From: an uncultured Alistipes sp.
GTDB taxonomy: Bacteria; Bacteroidota; Bacteroidia; Bacteroidales; Rikenellaceae
Direction of reading: 5' to 3'
Assembly: GCA_949283205.1 (NCBI GenBank)
Contig: CASDSD010000041.1
Span: 44,544 to 108,543, forward strand
DNA: 64,000 bases
The notes below the pieces were generated by a model that was not told where the DNA came from, made no database searches, and saw only the letters and a list, made by a program, of their open reading frames with translations. The stretch's first letter is position 1. The number at the start of each line of letters is the position of its first letter. Made by a program: the position numbers and the translations under genes. Shown in pieces: positions 41,657-51,582 of this stretch.

Positions 41657-42952
41657 TTACAGCACCTCGGCCACGACGAAGTTGCTGCCGCCGACAAAGA
41701 TCATGTCCCCGGCTGCGGCAAGTTCCCTTGCCCGTGCCAGAGCCGCCGTCACCGTAGGCACCACCTCGCCGCGGAGTCCCGCCGCCGCGGCCTTCGCCGC
41801 CAGCTCCTCCGCCGGCAGGGCGCGTTTCACGGCCGCCTGCGTGAAGATATAGTGGGCCTTCACGGGCAGCACGGGAAGGATCTCGTCCAGATTCTTGTCC
41901 CTGGCGAATCCCATGACGCATATCTGGCGGGGGTACTTCTCCGACATGCGGTTCAGCTCCGCCCCCACGTAACGCAGGCCGTGGGCGTTGTGTCCCGTGT
42001 CGCACACGACGAGAGGCCCGCGTCCCAGAACCTGCCACCGCCCCGCAAGGTGGGTCAGCGCCGCGGCCGACGTCAGGCCCTCGACATAGGCGCGGCGGCT
42101 GATGGTCAGCGGCGTAGACTCGTGCAGGTAGTCGGCCGCGGCCGTCGCCGTCACCACGTTGTTGAACTGGTAGTCGCCCAGCAGGTCGATGCGTATGTCA
42201 TAGTCGAACTTGTCGCGCAGGCGTTCGATAACCATCCGCTGCACGTTGTCGTCGGCGCTGTGGCTCAGGCAGCGGAACCGCTCCTGCGCATATATCACGC
42301 GCGACTTGAGCGCCGCGGCATACTCCTCGAAGACGTCGTTGTACTCGTCGTTCGCCTCGCCCAGCACCACCGGCACGCTCTTCTTGATGATGCCCGCCTT
42401 CTCGGCCGCGATCTTGCGCAGCGTGTCGCCCAGGTACTCCGTATGCTCCAGCCCCACGTTCGTCACCACGCTCACCAGCGGCGTGATTATGTTCGTGGCG
42501 TCGAGACGGCCGCCCAGACCCGTCTCTATGACCGCAACCTCGACATCGCTCTGGTCGAAGTAGTCGAAGGCCATCGCCGTCGTCATCTCGAAGAACGACA
42601 ACTCCAGCTCGCCCATCTTCGACTGGTGCTTGTCGACGAAGTTCACGACCTTCTGCTTGGGGATCATCTCGCCGTCGACGCGTATGCGCTCGCGGAAATC
42701 CTTCAGGTGGGGCGACGTGTAGAGCCCCACGCGGTAGCCCGCCTGCTGGAGTATCGAGGCCAGAAGGTGCGACACCGACCCCTTGCCGTTGGTGCCGGCG
42801 ACGTGGATGGTGTAGTAGTTGCGCTGCGGGTTGCCAAGATAGCGGCAGAAGGCCGTTATGCGCTCCAGCCCGGGCTTGTAGGCGTCGCTTCCGATCTGCT
42901 GGAACGACGGCATCGACGAAAAGAGATAGTCTATGGTCTGAGAGTAGTTCAT
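41657..42952 (-). CDS. folC: Bifunctional dihydrofolate/folylpolyglutamate synthase
   Basis: 431 aa. Mur-ligase-fold ATPase that adds glutamate to folates. Seen: HVAGTNGKGSVSHLLASIL (P-loop), YTSPHLKDFRERIRVDGEMI, ETGLGGRLDATNII, and the linker/C-terminal domain with VCDTGHNAHGLRYV. Normal length. It lies 14 nt after lnt in the same direction, suggesting one transcript. Confidence 0.95.
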   Translation of the reverse strand: MNYSQTIDYLFSSMPSFQQIGSDAYKPGLERITAFCRYLGNPQRNYYTIHVAGTNGKGSVSHLLASILQQAGYRVGLYTSPHLKDFRERIRVDGEMIPKQKVVNFVDKHQSKMGELELSFFEMTTAMAFDYFDQSDVEVAVIETGLGGRLDATNIITPLVSVVTNVGLEHTEYLGDTLRKIAAEKAGIIKKSVPVVLGEANDEYNDVFEEYAAALKSRVIYAQERFRCLSHSADDNVQRMVIERLRDKFDYDIRIDLLGDYQFNNVVTATAAADYLHESTPLTISRRAYVEGLTSAAALTHLAGRWQVLGRGPLVVCDTGHNAHGLRYVGAELNRMSEKYPRQICVMGFARDKNLDEILPVLPVKAHYIFTQAAVKRALPAEELAAKAAAAGLRGEVVPTVTAALARARELAAAGDMIFVGGSNFVVAEVL

Positions 42953-42966
42953 ATGTTGACGTTATA

Positions 42967-44532
42967 TCAGTTTACCAAATGATTCCTGCGCTTCACGCGG
43001 TAGGCCGAGTAGCAGAGCAGGCACATCCCCGCCACCACCAGCGCGAGCCGCCCGATCCAGTCACCGAAGCGGACATATGCCGTCATGCGCCGCGACACCT
43101 CCACGTCGGAGGTAAGCACGCCGCGGCGGTCCCAGCCGAGGCTCTCGGTGACGTCGCCCCGCGAGGTGATGAAGCCCGACTTGCCGGTATTGGCGCTGCG
43201 GGCCACGGCCCGCCGCGTCTCTATGGCGCGCAGGCGGCAGAAGTCGAACAGCCGCCGGTACCCGGGCGTATCGCCCCACCACCCGTCGTTCGAGAGCACG
43301 AGCATCACCTCGGCGCCCCCGCGCACGAACTCGGCGAACGCGTCGCCGTAGAGGCCCTCGTAACAGATCGCGGGACCCGCCGCCACGCCCCCCTTGCGGA
43401 ACACCGTGGCGCCGTCGCTGCGCCCGAGCTGCCCCGTTATGCCGCCCAGGTCCACAAACTGGAAGCTCAGCCACCGCAGCAGCCGCGGGAAGGGCATCGC
43501 CTCGACACCGATCACCAGCCGCATCTTGTGATGCACGTCCTCCGCGCCGTCGCCGTTGACGGCCACGGCCGCATTGTAATAGTCGTAATAGAAACCGCGT
43601 CCGGCGCGCGCCGTCTCGCTGTGCGGCGCACCCGCAGGATATACCTTCATCGTCGTCGCCCCCACTGCCGCCATGGCCTCGGGACACCGCTCCGCAAGCC
43701 GCTCCCCGAGCAGGCGCACCGACTGCCCCGCCTGCGGATCGTTATCCCGCAGATACTCGGGCAGCGCCGTCTCGGGCATCACCACGAACCGCACGTCGCG
43801 CGGCACCTCGTCCACGAGCGAGAGGAGGTTCTCCATCTGGCCGCGGGCATCGCCGTCGAACTTCTCGTCATAGCAGTCCACATTCGGCTGCACGACCGAT
43901 ACGCGCACCGTTTCCGGCTCGGGCTCGTACGTGAGGTACATCACCGCCGACACCGCCACGGGCAGCACCATCACCACAGCCGTGCGCACCGCGGCGCGGC
44001 GCGTACGGCTGCGCAGCGCCTCGAAGAGGGCGATGTTCGACCCAAGCACCCACAGCGTGCCTCCCGCCACACCCGTCCACTCGTACCACTGCACCGCCCA
44101 CGGCGCGCCGCTGAAGCCGTTACCCAGCACAAGCCACGGGAACGAGATTACCTCCGAATGGGTGTATATGTGTTCGACTGCGAGCCATGCCGTCACCAAA
44201 ACCGCATACGCAAGTCCCTTCGGGGCGCGTTTCGAGACATAGTGATAGAGCATGAATGCCGCCATGTACCATAATGTGGTGAAGAATGCCGCGGCCAGAG
44301 GGCCTATCGGCGTGGCTATCCACACCCACCACACCGTGGCGGCGTTCCACAGCACGAAGGTAAGGGCCGCCCACCCCGCCATGCGCCACCAGTCGCGCGC
44401 GGACGCCCCGTATGAGGCGCTTATGGCCAGCAGGGGCACCAGCGCCGCAAGCAGGGCGAAGCCGCTGCCGCCGAGCCACCCCGACGAGAGCAGCGCCACC
44501 GAGAGCAGCACATATATCAATTTTCGCGACAT
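42967..44532 (-). CDS. lnt: Apolipoprotein N-acyltransferase
   Basis: 521 aa. Adds the third acyl chain to lipoproteins at the periplasmic face of the inner membrane. About six or seven N-terminal helices precede a nitrilase domain. Its Glu-Lys-Cys triad is visible in VVMPETALPEYL, HHKMRLVIG and AICYEGLYGDAF. A last helix near the C-terminus closes the protein. The start at 44532 (MSRKLIYVLL) lies 17 nt downstream of a full promoter, which excludes the longer frame. Relevant to the many lipoproteins in the neighbouring PUL. Confidence 0.94.
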   Translation of the reverse strand: MSRKLIYVLLSVALLSSGWLGGSGFALLAALVPLLAISASYGASARDWWRMAGWAALTFVLWNAATVWWVWIATPIGPLAAAFFTTLWYMAAFMLYHYVSKRAPKGLAYAVLVTAWLAVEHIYTHSEVISFPWLVLGNGFSGAPWAVQWYEWTGVAGGTLWVLGSNIALFEALRSRTRRAAVRTAVVMVLPVAVSAVMYLTYEPEPETVRVSVVQPNVDCYDEKFDGDARGQMENLLSLVDEVPRDVRFVVMPETALPEYLRDNDPQAGQSVRLLGERLAERCPEAMAAVGATTMKVYPAGAPHSETARAGRGFYYDYYNAAVAVNGDGAEDVHHKMRLVIGVEAMPFPRLLRWLSFQFVDLGGITGQLGRSDGATVFRKGGVAAGPAICYEGLYGDAFAEFVRGGAEVMLVLSNDGWWGDTPGYRRLFDFCRLRAIETRRAVARSANTGKSGFITSRGDVTESLGWDRRGVLTSDVEVSRRMTAYVRFGDWIGRLALVVAGMCLLCYSAYRVKRRNHLVN

Positions 44533-44549
44533 AATTTTTTCGGACGGTG

Positions 44550-44581
44550 CAAAGATAGTGAAAGCCGAGCGCAGAGACAAA
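44550..44581 (-). promoter_or_regulatory. Promoter for lnt-folC
   Basis: On the minus strand TTTG (44581-44578), 20 nt, then TATCTTTG (44557-44550). Both elements and the spacing are at consensus. Confidence 0.78.
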
Positions 44582-44643
44582 TAGAAAACACAGTTTTCGG
44601 GGAGGGCTGTGCCATATATCCCGAAAAATCCTCACGGACGGAA

Positions 44644-45993
44644 TCAGTCGTTTATGGCGGCATCGCGCATGACGGGCTCGCCGCCCCACACGCGCTGCGA
44701 GGTCCACGGTTCGGCCGGAGACGACCAGAAGGGATCGTCTGCGGGCAGCCCGAGCGGCAGGAAGACAAACGTGCAGAGATATGCGCTGCCCGTCGAGACG
44801 TAGCTCTCGGCAACCTGCGGCTGGTGGCCGCAGAAGCCCAGCGTGAGCCACCCCTCGCTGTCGAAGGTCTCGGGGACGGTCTGGCGGCGTATCACGGCCG
44901 TCAGGGCCGAGCGTACGGCCGCAGGCGCAAGGTCCTCGGGCAGCAGCCCCAGCAGCGCCGCCTGCGCCAGGGCGTGGAACGCCCCGTAACGGTAGCCGCT
45001 CGAACGGCCCAGCATCGGATAGCTCCCCTCGGGCGAGATGAGCATCTCCTGCTGCGCCGCGAAACGCGACAGGCGCCGCGCCACCTTGTCGTACAACGCC
45101 CCGCACGCGGCATATGCCTCCGACTCGGCGGCATGGGCCCGCATGACGGCCGTCACGTCGAGCAGCATGGGCTGTATCACGTAGCTGTTGTAGTAGTCGA
45201 GGTGGAACGACGGCCCGTCGCCGTACCAGCCGTCGCCCTTGTACCACTCCATGTGACGGTCCAGAGCATACTCCACGGGCGCCATCTCGCACTCGCCCGA
45301 GAGTTCGAGCAACGCCGCCTCGATCATCGCCGAGAAGAGCAGCCAGTTGCTCTCATAGGGTTTTATGCGGCGCGAGCGGCGCAGTTCGTCGATTATACGC
45401 TGCCGTGTCGTCGTATCCAGGCGCGGCCATACGGCATCCCCCGATCGCAGCAGTCCCTCGGCGAAAAAGGCAGCATCCACAAGCGGCTGCGAGCCGGGGC
45501 CATCGAACGGCATGTAGTCGGGCGAGGCGGGATCCACGGCATTTGTGATGGCCCGTACCGCCAGGTCGATCATCTCGGCGCGCAGGCGCCCTTCGGCCGT
45601 ATCGTCGGGGCCCAGGGCCAGCCACGGGGCGATGCCGTCGAACGAACGTCCCAGCGCCTCGAGATGCGTCACGTCGGCACGCTTGCCCTCGTTCGTACCG
45701 TCATTCACCTCGACGGGCATGTTCTCGCGCAGCGTACCCCGCGCAAGGTTCTCATAGACGGGACGTACGATGCGCACCATCGTCTCGACCCAATAGTCGC
45801 GGTCGGAACCCCGCGACCTGCCGCGACGCACTGCGGCCTCCGACGCGTCCTCCGGCCCGGTCTCCGAAACCGTCGTCTCCGCTCCGCCCACGGCCGGAGC
45901 CTGCAAAAGTTCTCTGCCGACGGCCGTCCCCACCGACAGCAACGCCGCAACGACGGCCGCGGCCGCCACTACAAAAAAGATACGATATTTCAT
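44644..45993 (-). CDS. DUF2264-family putative glycoside hydrolase (GH154-like)
   Basis: 449 aa with an N-terminal signal sequence/anchor (residues about 4-24). The remainder matches DUF2264: YWVETMVRIVRPVYENLARGTL, THLEALGRSFDGIAPWLAL, PYESNWLLFSAMIEAALLEL and YGDGPSFHLDYYNSYVIQPMLLD, an (alpha/alpha)-toroid with acidic and aromatic residues as in glycosidases. I recall that part of this family is classed as GH154 with beta-glucuronidase activity; that is from memory and not proven here. It points away from the SusC/D operon and is probably part of the same utilisation locus. Confidence 0.78.
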   Translation of the reverse strand: MKYRIFFVVAAAAVVAALLSVGTAVGRELLQAPAVGGAETTVSETGPEDASEAAVRRGRSRGSDRDYWVETMVRIVRPVYENLARGTLRENMPVEVNDGTNEGKRADVTHLEALGRSFDGIAPWLALGPDDTAEGRLRAEMIDLAVRAITNAVDPASPDYMPFDGPGSQPLVDAAFFAEGLLRSGDAVWPRLDTTTRQRIIDELRRSRRIKPYESNWLLFSAMIEAALLELSGECEMAPVEYALDRHMEWYKGDGWYGDGPSFHLDYYNSYVIQPMLLDVTAVMRAHAAESEAYAACGALYDKVARRLSRFAAQQEMLISPEGSYPMLGRSSGYRYGAFHALAQAALLGLLPEDLAPAAVRSALTAVIRRQTVPETFDSEGWLTLGFCGHQPQVAESYVSTGSAYLCTFVFLPLGLPADDPFWSSPAEPWTSQRVWGGEPVMRDAAIND

Positions 45994-46113
45994 AACCGAC
46001 AGGTTTTTCGTTGTCGCACTTCGAGAAGAGGGTCCCTCGGAAGAAGCACAGTACAACAACAGGTAATACCATATTCAGGCATTGCGCGCTTCAGACAGGA
46101 TCCCCGTCCCATA

Positions 46114-46143
46114 CAAAATTACGAATAAATTCCGTATCGGCAA
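46114..46143 (-). promoter_or_regulatory. Promoter for the DUF2264 gene
   Basis: On the minus strand TAATTTTG (46121-46114) lies 19 nt downstream of a TTG (46143-46141). The predicted leader is about 115 nt. Confidence 0.55.
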
Positions 46144-46431
46144 CTACGACATCCAGTTACCCCCGCAGCACGGTTCGGCTTATATTTTGCAAGGAGCCAG
46201 AGCCTAATATACAACACACTGATTTACAGGTGTAAATATCGGATCGGGGAACTGTTCACATTAAAAAATGGATCAAATGTGGTATTTTTCTCCAAATATT
46301 TCCTTATATTTGTAAAACGAGGGAACCTGTAAAACTACACACCAAAACCTAAACAATACTTGTAACCAAACCTAAAGTATCCGGAGCCTGGCTCCGGAGC
46401 AAACCTATTTCTAACCTTAAAACTTTTTCAC
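46144..46431 (+). promoter_or_regulatory. Upstream region of the susC operon, with a -7 box at 46305-46312
   Basis: The gap between the divergent DUF2264 and susC genes is A/T-rich and holds no gene. TATATTTG at 46305-46312 fits the -7 consensus and predicts a leader of about 110 nt. The -33 region has no TTTG, as is common where a regulator is needed. No regulator gene (hybrid two-component, SusR-like or ECF sigma/anti-sigma) is adjacent. Confidence 0.5.
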
Positions 46432-49400
46432 ATGGACCTGAAACGAACTTTCGAATCGTTGCACCGTATGGTCGCCACCGCTCGAAATGCGATGGTTATC
46501 ATGTTGCTGGCGGGGGGGGGAATTTCCGCCGCCCAGGCGCAAAACACCGTGAAGGGTAATGTCGTTGACCCGAACGGCTCACCTCTGGTCGGAGCCACAG
46601 TAATTCTGGCCGAGGACAACACCAAGGGAACCTTCACCGACGCGGACGGAAACTTTGAACTCAAAGTTGCCGCAGGGAACACTCTCCAAATCTCATCTAT
46701 CGGATACAAGACCGCCACTGTCAAGATCACAACGCAGACAAATATCAAGGTTGTCCTCGAGGAGGACCTCAACCAGCTGGAGGATGTCGTAGTCATCGGT
46801 TACGGTACCGCCCGCAAGGGAGACCTCACAGGCTCGATATCGAGTGTCAAGGGAGACAACCTCGTACAACGATCGACACAACAGATCTCGACGGCACTGC
46901 AGGGACAGATCGCAGGCCTGCAGGTGACACGTTCGTCGGGCGGCCCGGGCGATTCGGGTACGATCCGCATCCGCGGTGTCACCACGATGTCGACCAACGA
47001 CCCGCTCATCATCGTTGACGGCGTGCCCACCTCGAACCTCAACGACGTGCTCGCTTCCGACGTGGAGACCATGACCGTGCTCAAGGATGCCGCCTCGGCC
47101 GCAATCTACGGTTCGCGTGCCGCCGCCGGCGTTATCCTCATCACCACCAAGCGCGCCAAGACAAACGAGTTCTCGCTCGACTACAACTACGAGTTCTCGC
47201 TCGACACTCCCACGACGCGACCCACCAACGGCGACGCCATCGACTGGCTCAACATACAGAACGAAATCAAGTGGAACGACGGCGCCTCGGATCCCTACTC
47301 GATGTATTCGCAGGACTACATCAACTCATACATGGACAACAACGCCATCGATCCCTACCACTATGCAAATACCGACTGGGTAGACCTGATGCTCAAGAAG
47401 ACGGCCAGCCACCAGCAGCATACGCTCAGCGTATCGGGCGGCACCGAGAAACTGCGCACCAAGTTCACCTTCAACTATCAGGACGGCGAGGGATACTACG
47501 AGAACCGCGGTTACCAGCGTTACGCCGGCCGTGTGAACAATGACTACAAGATCACCGACTGGATGCGCTTCAACCTCGACCTCGACTTCTCGACCTCGGA
47601 AAGCACGTCTCCGCAGCTCAGCAACGCCATCTACTGGGCATACCTGATGGCCCCGATATATGCACCCTACTGGGAGAACGGACAGTATGCCGACGTCAAG
47701 GACGGCGCCAACGGTCTGGCAGGACTCAAGGAGGGCGGCAAATCGATCACCAACTATTACAAGTTCGGCGGCAAGGCACAGCTCGACATCACGCCCGTCA
47801 AGGGCCTTACGCTTACGGCCGTAATCGCACCGCGCTTCAGCATGACAAAGGGCAAGACGTTCAAGAAGGCCGTGAACGTCTACTATGAGGACGGCCGCAG
47901 CGTGCTCATGCAGTCGCTCAAGACCACCGACCTGTCGGAGTCACGCAACGACAGCAACCAGATGACATACCAGTTCTATGCCAACTACGGCAACAAGTGG
48001 GGCGACCACTCGTTCAGCGCCATGGTCGGATACGAGGGTTACAAATACGAGTGGGAGAACCTGGGCGCCTCGCGTACCAACTACCTGCTCGACCGCTATC
48101 CCTACCTGAACCTCGGCCCCGAGGACTACCAGTACAACTCGGGCAGCGCCGGACATAACGCCTACCAGTCGGTATTCGGCCGCCTGATGTACTCGTACCG
48201 CAACAAATACATGATCCAGGCCAACATACGTACCGACGGTTCGTCACGCTTCCACAAGGACTGCCGCTGGGGTACATTCCCCTCGGTATCGGCAGCATGG
48301 GTGGCATCCGAGGAGCCCTGGTTCAAGAACAACGTCGTAGAATATCTGAAGGTCCGCGGTTCGATCGGACAGCTCGGAAACGAGCGTATCGGTTCGGAGT
48401 TCCCGTATATGGCCGCCATATCGTTCGGCAACAGCTACATGTATGACAAGAGTACGCAGACCATCAGCGCCGTACAGAATGCCGCACAGGTGTATTACGC
48501 ATTCCAGGACATCACCTGGGAGACCACCACGACATACGGCGTAGGTGTCGACATGTCGTTCCTCAAGAGCCGCCTGCGCCTGACGGCCGACTACTACTAC
48601 AAGAAGACCGAAGACATGCTGCTCACGCTCGGATTCCCCTCGTACGCGGGATTCTCGGCGCCCTCGCAGAATGCCGGCGACATGTATACCAAGGGTTGGG
48701 ACCTCGAGATCGGATGGTCGGACTCGATAGGCGACGACTTCCACTACAGCATCTCGGCAAACCTCTCGGACTACCGCTCGCGCATGGGATACCTCGGCGA
48801 CCGCCGCACCATCTCGGGCAACTACATCACCGAGGAGGGCTCGTACTACAACGAGTGGTACATGTATCTCACCGACGGTCTCTTCCTCACCGAGGATGAC
48901 CTCTATGACGACCAGGGCAACAAGTACCCCACCCTGACCGCCAACGACAAGGCCGGTAACATCAAGTATGTGGATGTCGACGACAGCGGCACCATCAACG
49001 CCGACGACAAGGTGCCTCTGGGCAACTCGCAGCCCGAGTATCTCTATGGCGGTAACATCTCGATGGCATGGAAGGGTCTCGACTTCAACCTCTCGTTCCA
49101 GGGCGTGGGATACCGGAAGGTGCTCTTCAACACCAACTGGATACAGCCTCTCAAGGAGCAGTGGGGCGCCGTGCCGACGCTGCTGCTGGGCAACTACTGG
49201 AGCCAGCACAACACTCCCGAGCAGAATGCCAAGGCCAAGTACCCGCGTCTGACCTACACCAACACCACCAACACCTATACCGGTTCGGACTACTGGCTCT
49301 TCAACGGCGCCTACTTCCGCGTGAAGAACATCACGCTCGGATATACGCTGCCGTCGGATCTTATCAAGCACATCTTCATGAAGTCGCTGCGTTTCTATGT

Positions 49401-49518
49401 CAGCGTCACCGACCTGCCCGCAATCAGCAACTATCCCAAGGGATGGGATCCCGAGGTGGGATGGGGATCGCACTTCATCTCGACTTCATTCGTTTTCGGT
49501 GTTAATGTGAAATTCTAA
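46432..49518 (+). CDS. SusC/RagA-family TonB-dependent outer-membrane transporter
   Basis: 1028 aa. Imports oligosaccharides across the outer membrane using TonB energy. A signal peptide (residues about 1-36, ending AAQAQ) is followed by a carboxypeptidase-regulatory-like domain (KGNVVDPNGSPLVGATVIL, about 38-115), the TonB-box/plug (DVVVIGYGTARKGDLTGSISSV; VTRSSGGPGDSGTIRIRG) and a 22-strand-type barrel ending VFGVNVKF. No secretin-like N-terminal extension is present, so sigma-factor signalling is not expected. A run of nine G residues (46512-46520) encodes AGGG in the signal peptide. First gene of the PUL, 14 nt before susD. Confidence 0.96.
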   Translation: MDLKRTFESLHRMVATARNAMVIMLLAGGGISAAQAQNTVKGNVVDPNGSPLVGATVILAEDNTKGTFTDADGNFELKVAAGNTLQISSIGYKTATVKITTQTNIKVVLEEDLNQLEDVVVIGYGTARKGDLTGSISSVKGDNLVQRSTQQISTALQGQIAGLQVTRSSGGPGDSGTIRIRGVTTMSTNDPLIIVDGVPTSNLNDVLASDVETMTVLKDAASAAIYGSRAAAGVILITTKRAKTNEFSLDYNYEFSLDTPTTRPTNGDAIDWLNIQNEIKWNDGASDPYSMYSQDYINSYMDNNAIDPYHYANTDWVDLMLKKTASHQQHTLSVSGGTEKLRTKFTFNYQDGEGYYENRGYQRYAGRVNNDYKITDWMRFNLDLDFSTSESTSPQLSNAIYWAYLMAPIYAPYWENGQYADVKDGANGLAGLKEGGKSITNYYKFGGKAQLDITPVKGLTLTAVIAPRFSMTKGKTFKKAVNVYYEDGRSVLMQSLKTTDLSESRNDSNQMTYQFYANYGNKWGDHSFSAMVGYEGYKYEWENLGASRTNYLLDRYPYLNLGPEDYQYNSGSAGHNAYQSVFGRLMYSYRNKYMIQANIRTDGSSRFHKDCRWGTFPSVSAAWVASEEPWFKNNVVEYLKVRGSIGQLGNERIGSEFPYMAAISFGNSYMYDKSTQTISAVQNAAQVYYAFQDITWETTTTYGVGVDMSFLKSRLRLTADYYYKKTEDMLLTLGFPSYAGFSAPSQNAGDMYTKGWDLEIGWSDSIGDDFHYSISANLSDYRSRMGYLGDRRTISGNYITEEGSYYNEWYMYLTDGLFLTEDDLYDDQGNKYPTLTANDKAGNIKYVDVDDSGTINADDKVPLGNSQPEYLYGGNISMAWKGLDFNLSFQGVGYRKVLFNTNWIQPLKEQWGAVPTLLLGNYWSQHNTPEQNAKAKYPRLTYTNTTNTYTGSDYWLFNGAYFRVKNITLGYTLPSDLIKHIFMKSLRFYVSVTDLPAISNYPKGWDPEVGWGSHFISTSFVFGVNVKF
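46512..46520 (+). repeat. G9 homopolymer within the SusC signal-peptide coding sequence
   Basis: Nine consecutive G residues span codons GCG GGG GGG GGA near residue 27-30. Slippage by one base would shift the frame and abolish SusC export. Homopolymeric G or C runs of this length in coding starts are known contingency loci in other bacteria. Confidence 0.9.
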
Positions 49519-49532
49519 AGCGTAATAACCGT

Positions 49533-51326
49533 ATGAAAAAGATATTATTGGCAACATGCATAGCATCGGCGGCAGTGCTTACGTCATGCGTCGATCTTGA
49601 TTTGTCTCCGCTTTCAGAGGGATCGAGCGAAACGTGGTACTCCTCGCAGTCGGAGATCGAGATGTCGTTGAACGACTTCTACCGTACGGACTTCTTCCCC
49701 ATAATCGACAAGTCGTGGGGCGACGACGTAGCGTGGCGTAACAACACCCAGTCGGTACAGAACGGAACCATGACGGCCGAGGACGGCGGCGTGGCAACCC
49801 GCTGGCAGAACTACTACAAGGGCATCGCCCGCGCGCTGCGTCTGCTCGGCAAGATGGACAACGCCCGCGCCATGGGCATACCCGAGGCCACGATCCTGCA
49901 ATACGAGGGCGAGGCTTACTTCTACATGGGATACGCATACGGCATGCTGGCCTTCTTCTGGGGCGACGCCATCCTCGACAAGACGGGCATGACCCTCGAC
50001 GAGGCATATCAGGCCGTGCGCTCACCCAAGGCCGACGTGCTGGAGTTCGCATACCAGTGCTTCGACGAGGCGGCAAAACGCCTCCCCACGACCTATTCGG
50101 GCATTCAGCGCGCCACCAAGGGCGCGGCATACGCCTTCAAGGCCCGCGCGGCGCTCTGGAACGGCGACTACGACGTGGCGGCAAAAGCGGCAAAGGACTG
50201 CATGGACCTGAATGTATACAAGCTGCACGACAACTACCAGGATCTCTTCACGGCATCGTGGTCTGACGAGTGGATCTTCTTCTTCCGCGGTGACGTAACC
50301 CTCAAGAAATACTACTTCGCAGCGGCCGACGTAAACAACATCGTACCGCGTCTTGTCGGCGGCTGGGGCGGTGTCTGCGCACCCTCGTACGAGCTTATAT
50401 GCGCTTACCCCTGCATCGACGGCAAGCCTATCGACGAGTCGCCCCTCTACAACCCGAAGGATCCCTTCGAGAACCGCGACCCGCGTCTGGCCATGACGGT
50501 CGTTCCCTTCGCCACGGCCTACACCAAGAGCGTTTTGGACGGCACCTACAAACCCGAAGATTACGGATGGCTGGGCTATGAGCACTCGCCCGACCCGACC
50601 CGTACCGAGGTGATAAATCTCGCGACGGGCGATCCGATCAGCAACACCGACTCGAAGGCACGTGCCGAGCACGCCGCATACAACGGCTTCCTGTTCAAGA
50701 AGTATGTCGACGAGTCGTGGCTCGAGAACGGACACAACGGCGCCGCCACGACGTATCCCTACATGCGATACGGCGACGTGCTGCTGATGTACGCCGAGGC
50801 CATGAACGAGCTGGGCCAGTGCGACAACGACGTCCTCGACCTTACGATCAACGCGCTGCGTGAACGCGCATACCGCGGCACGGGCATCAACTACCCCGTA
50901 GCGACGAAATCGACGCAGGAGGCCATGCGCACAATGATACGCACCGAGCGTTTCATCGAGATGGCATTCGAGGGATGGCGCTATCCCGACCTGCTGCGCT
51001 GGCGTCTGGCCGAGGTTATCTTCAACCGCCCCACCTACTACCTCAAGCGCGCATGGTCGGGCTCGGCATCATGGGACGGCAACGTGGATAACGTCAGCGA
51101 CGACTACAAGGTGCTCATACAGAACTGGAAGGACGGCAACTACCCGATCGGCGGCACGCCGCAGATCGACGAGAACGGAATGGCCGACCTGCAATACATG
51201 GTCGATGCCGGCTACATCGTCATAGCCGCCGAACGCAAGTTCGACAAGACGCGCGACTACCTGTGGCCAGTACCTGCCGACGACCGTCTCATAAACGAGA
51301 ATCTGGACCAGAACCCCAACTGGTAA
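49533..51326 (+). CDS. SusD/RagB-family surface glycan-binding lipoprotein
   Basis: 597 aa. The lipobox LTSC at about residues 16-19 (MKKILLATCIASAAVLTSCV) marks lipid anchoring. The helical SusD fold follows: EGEAYFYMGYAYGMLAFFWGDAIL and the TPR-like FEYAYQCFDEAAKRL-type helices (here EFAYQCFDEAAKRLP). The C-terminal RAYRGTGINYP / MIRTERFIEMAFEGWRYPDLLRW block is diagnostic. It caps SusC and captures the glycan. It directly follows susC. Confidence 0.96.
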   Translation: MKKILLATCIASAAVLTSCVDLDLSPLSEGSSETWYSSQSEIEMSLNDFYRTDFFPIIDKSWGDDVAWRNNTQSVQNGTMTAEDGGVATRWQNYYKGIARALRLLGKMDNARAMGIPEATILQYEGEAYFYMGYAYGMLAFFWGDAILDKTGMTLDEAYQAVRSPKADVLEFAYQCFDEAAKRLPTTYSGIQRATKGAAYAFKARAALWNGDYDVAAKAAKDCMDLNVYKLHDNYQDLFTASWSDEWIFFFRGDVTLKKYYFAAADVNNIVPRLVGGWGGVCAPSYELICAYPCIDGKPIDESPLYNPKDPFENRDPRLAMTVVPFATAYTKSVLDGTYKPEDYGWLGYEHSPDPTRTEVINLATGDPISNTDSKARAEHAAYNGFLFKKYVDESWLENGHNGAATTYPYMRYGDVLLMYAEAMNELGQCDNDVLDLTINALRERAYRGTGINYPVATKSTQEAMRTMIRTERFIEMAFEGWRYPDLLRWRLAEVIFNRPTYYLKRAWSGSASWDGNVDNVSDDYKVLIQNWKDGNYPIGGTPQIDENGMADLQYMVDAGYIVIAAERKFDKTRDYLWPVPADDRLINENLDQNPNW

Positions 51327-51347
51327 CGATATCCGACTACCGAAGTG

Positions 51348-51370
51348 AAAGCCCGACCCGTGTCGGGCTT
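51348..51370 (+). terminator. Hairpin after susD
   Basis: AAGCCCGAC (51349-51357) and GTCGGGCTT (51362-51370) pair perfectly with loop CCGT, 22 nt past the susD stop. There is no T tail. It may partly terminate transcription so that SusC/D are made in excess of the downstream proteins. The remaining 200 nt before the next gene show nothing else. Confidence 0.55.
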
Positions 51371-51582
51371 CACCGGTATCGGCGGCAGCGCTATCTCCGC
51401 CGTTCGAATGCCGCGGGAGACGACATACGCCGTCGTGACGCAGGGCCGGCACGACATCATGTGCGGAATATCGGTCGCAAATGGCGGCAACTCACGGATG
51501 CGATGCGGAAACAGGCTGCCTGCAGCTGAAAATGTGCGGAAAAATATGTAATTTTACAGCAAAAGACTAAATAACGAAAAAC

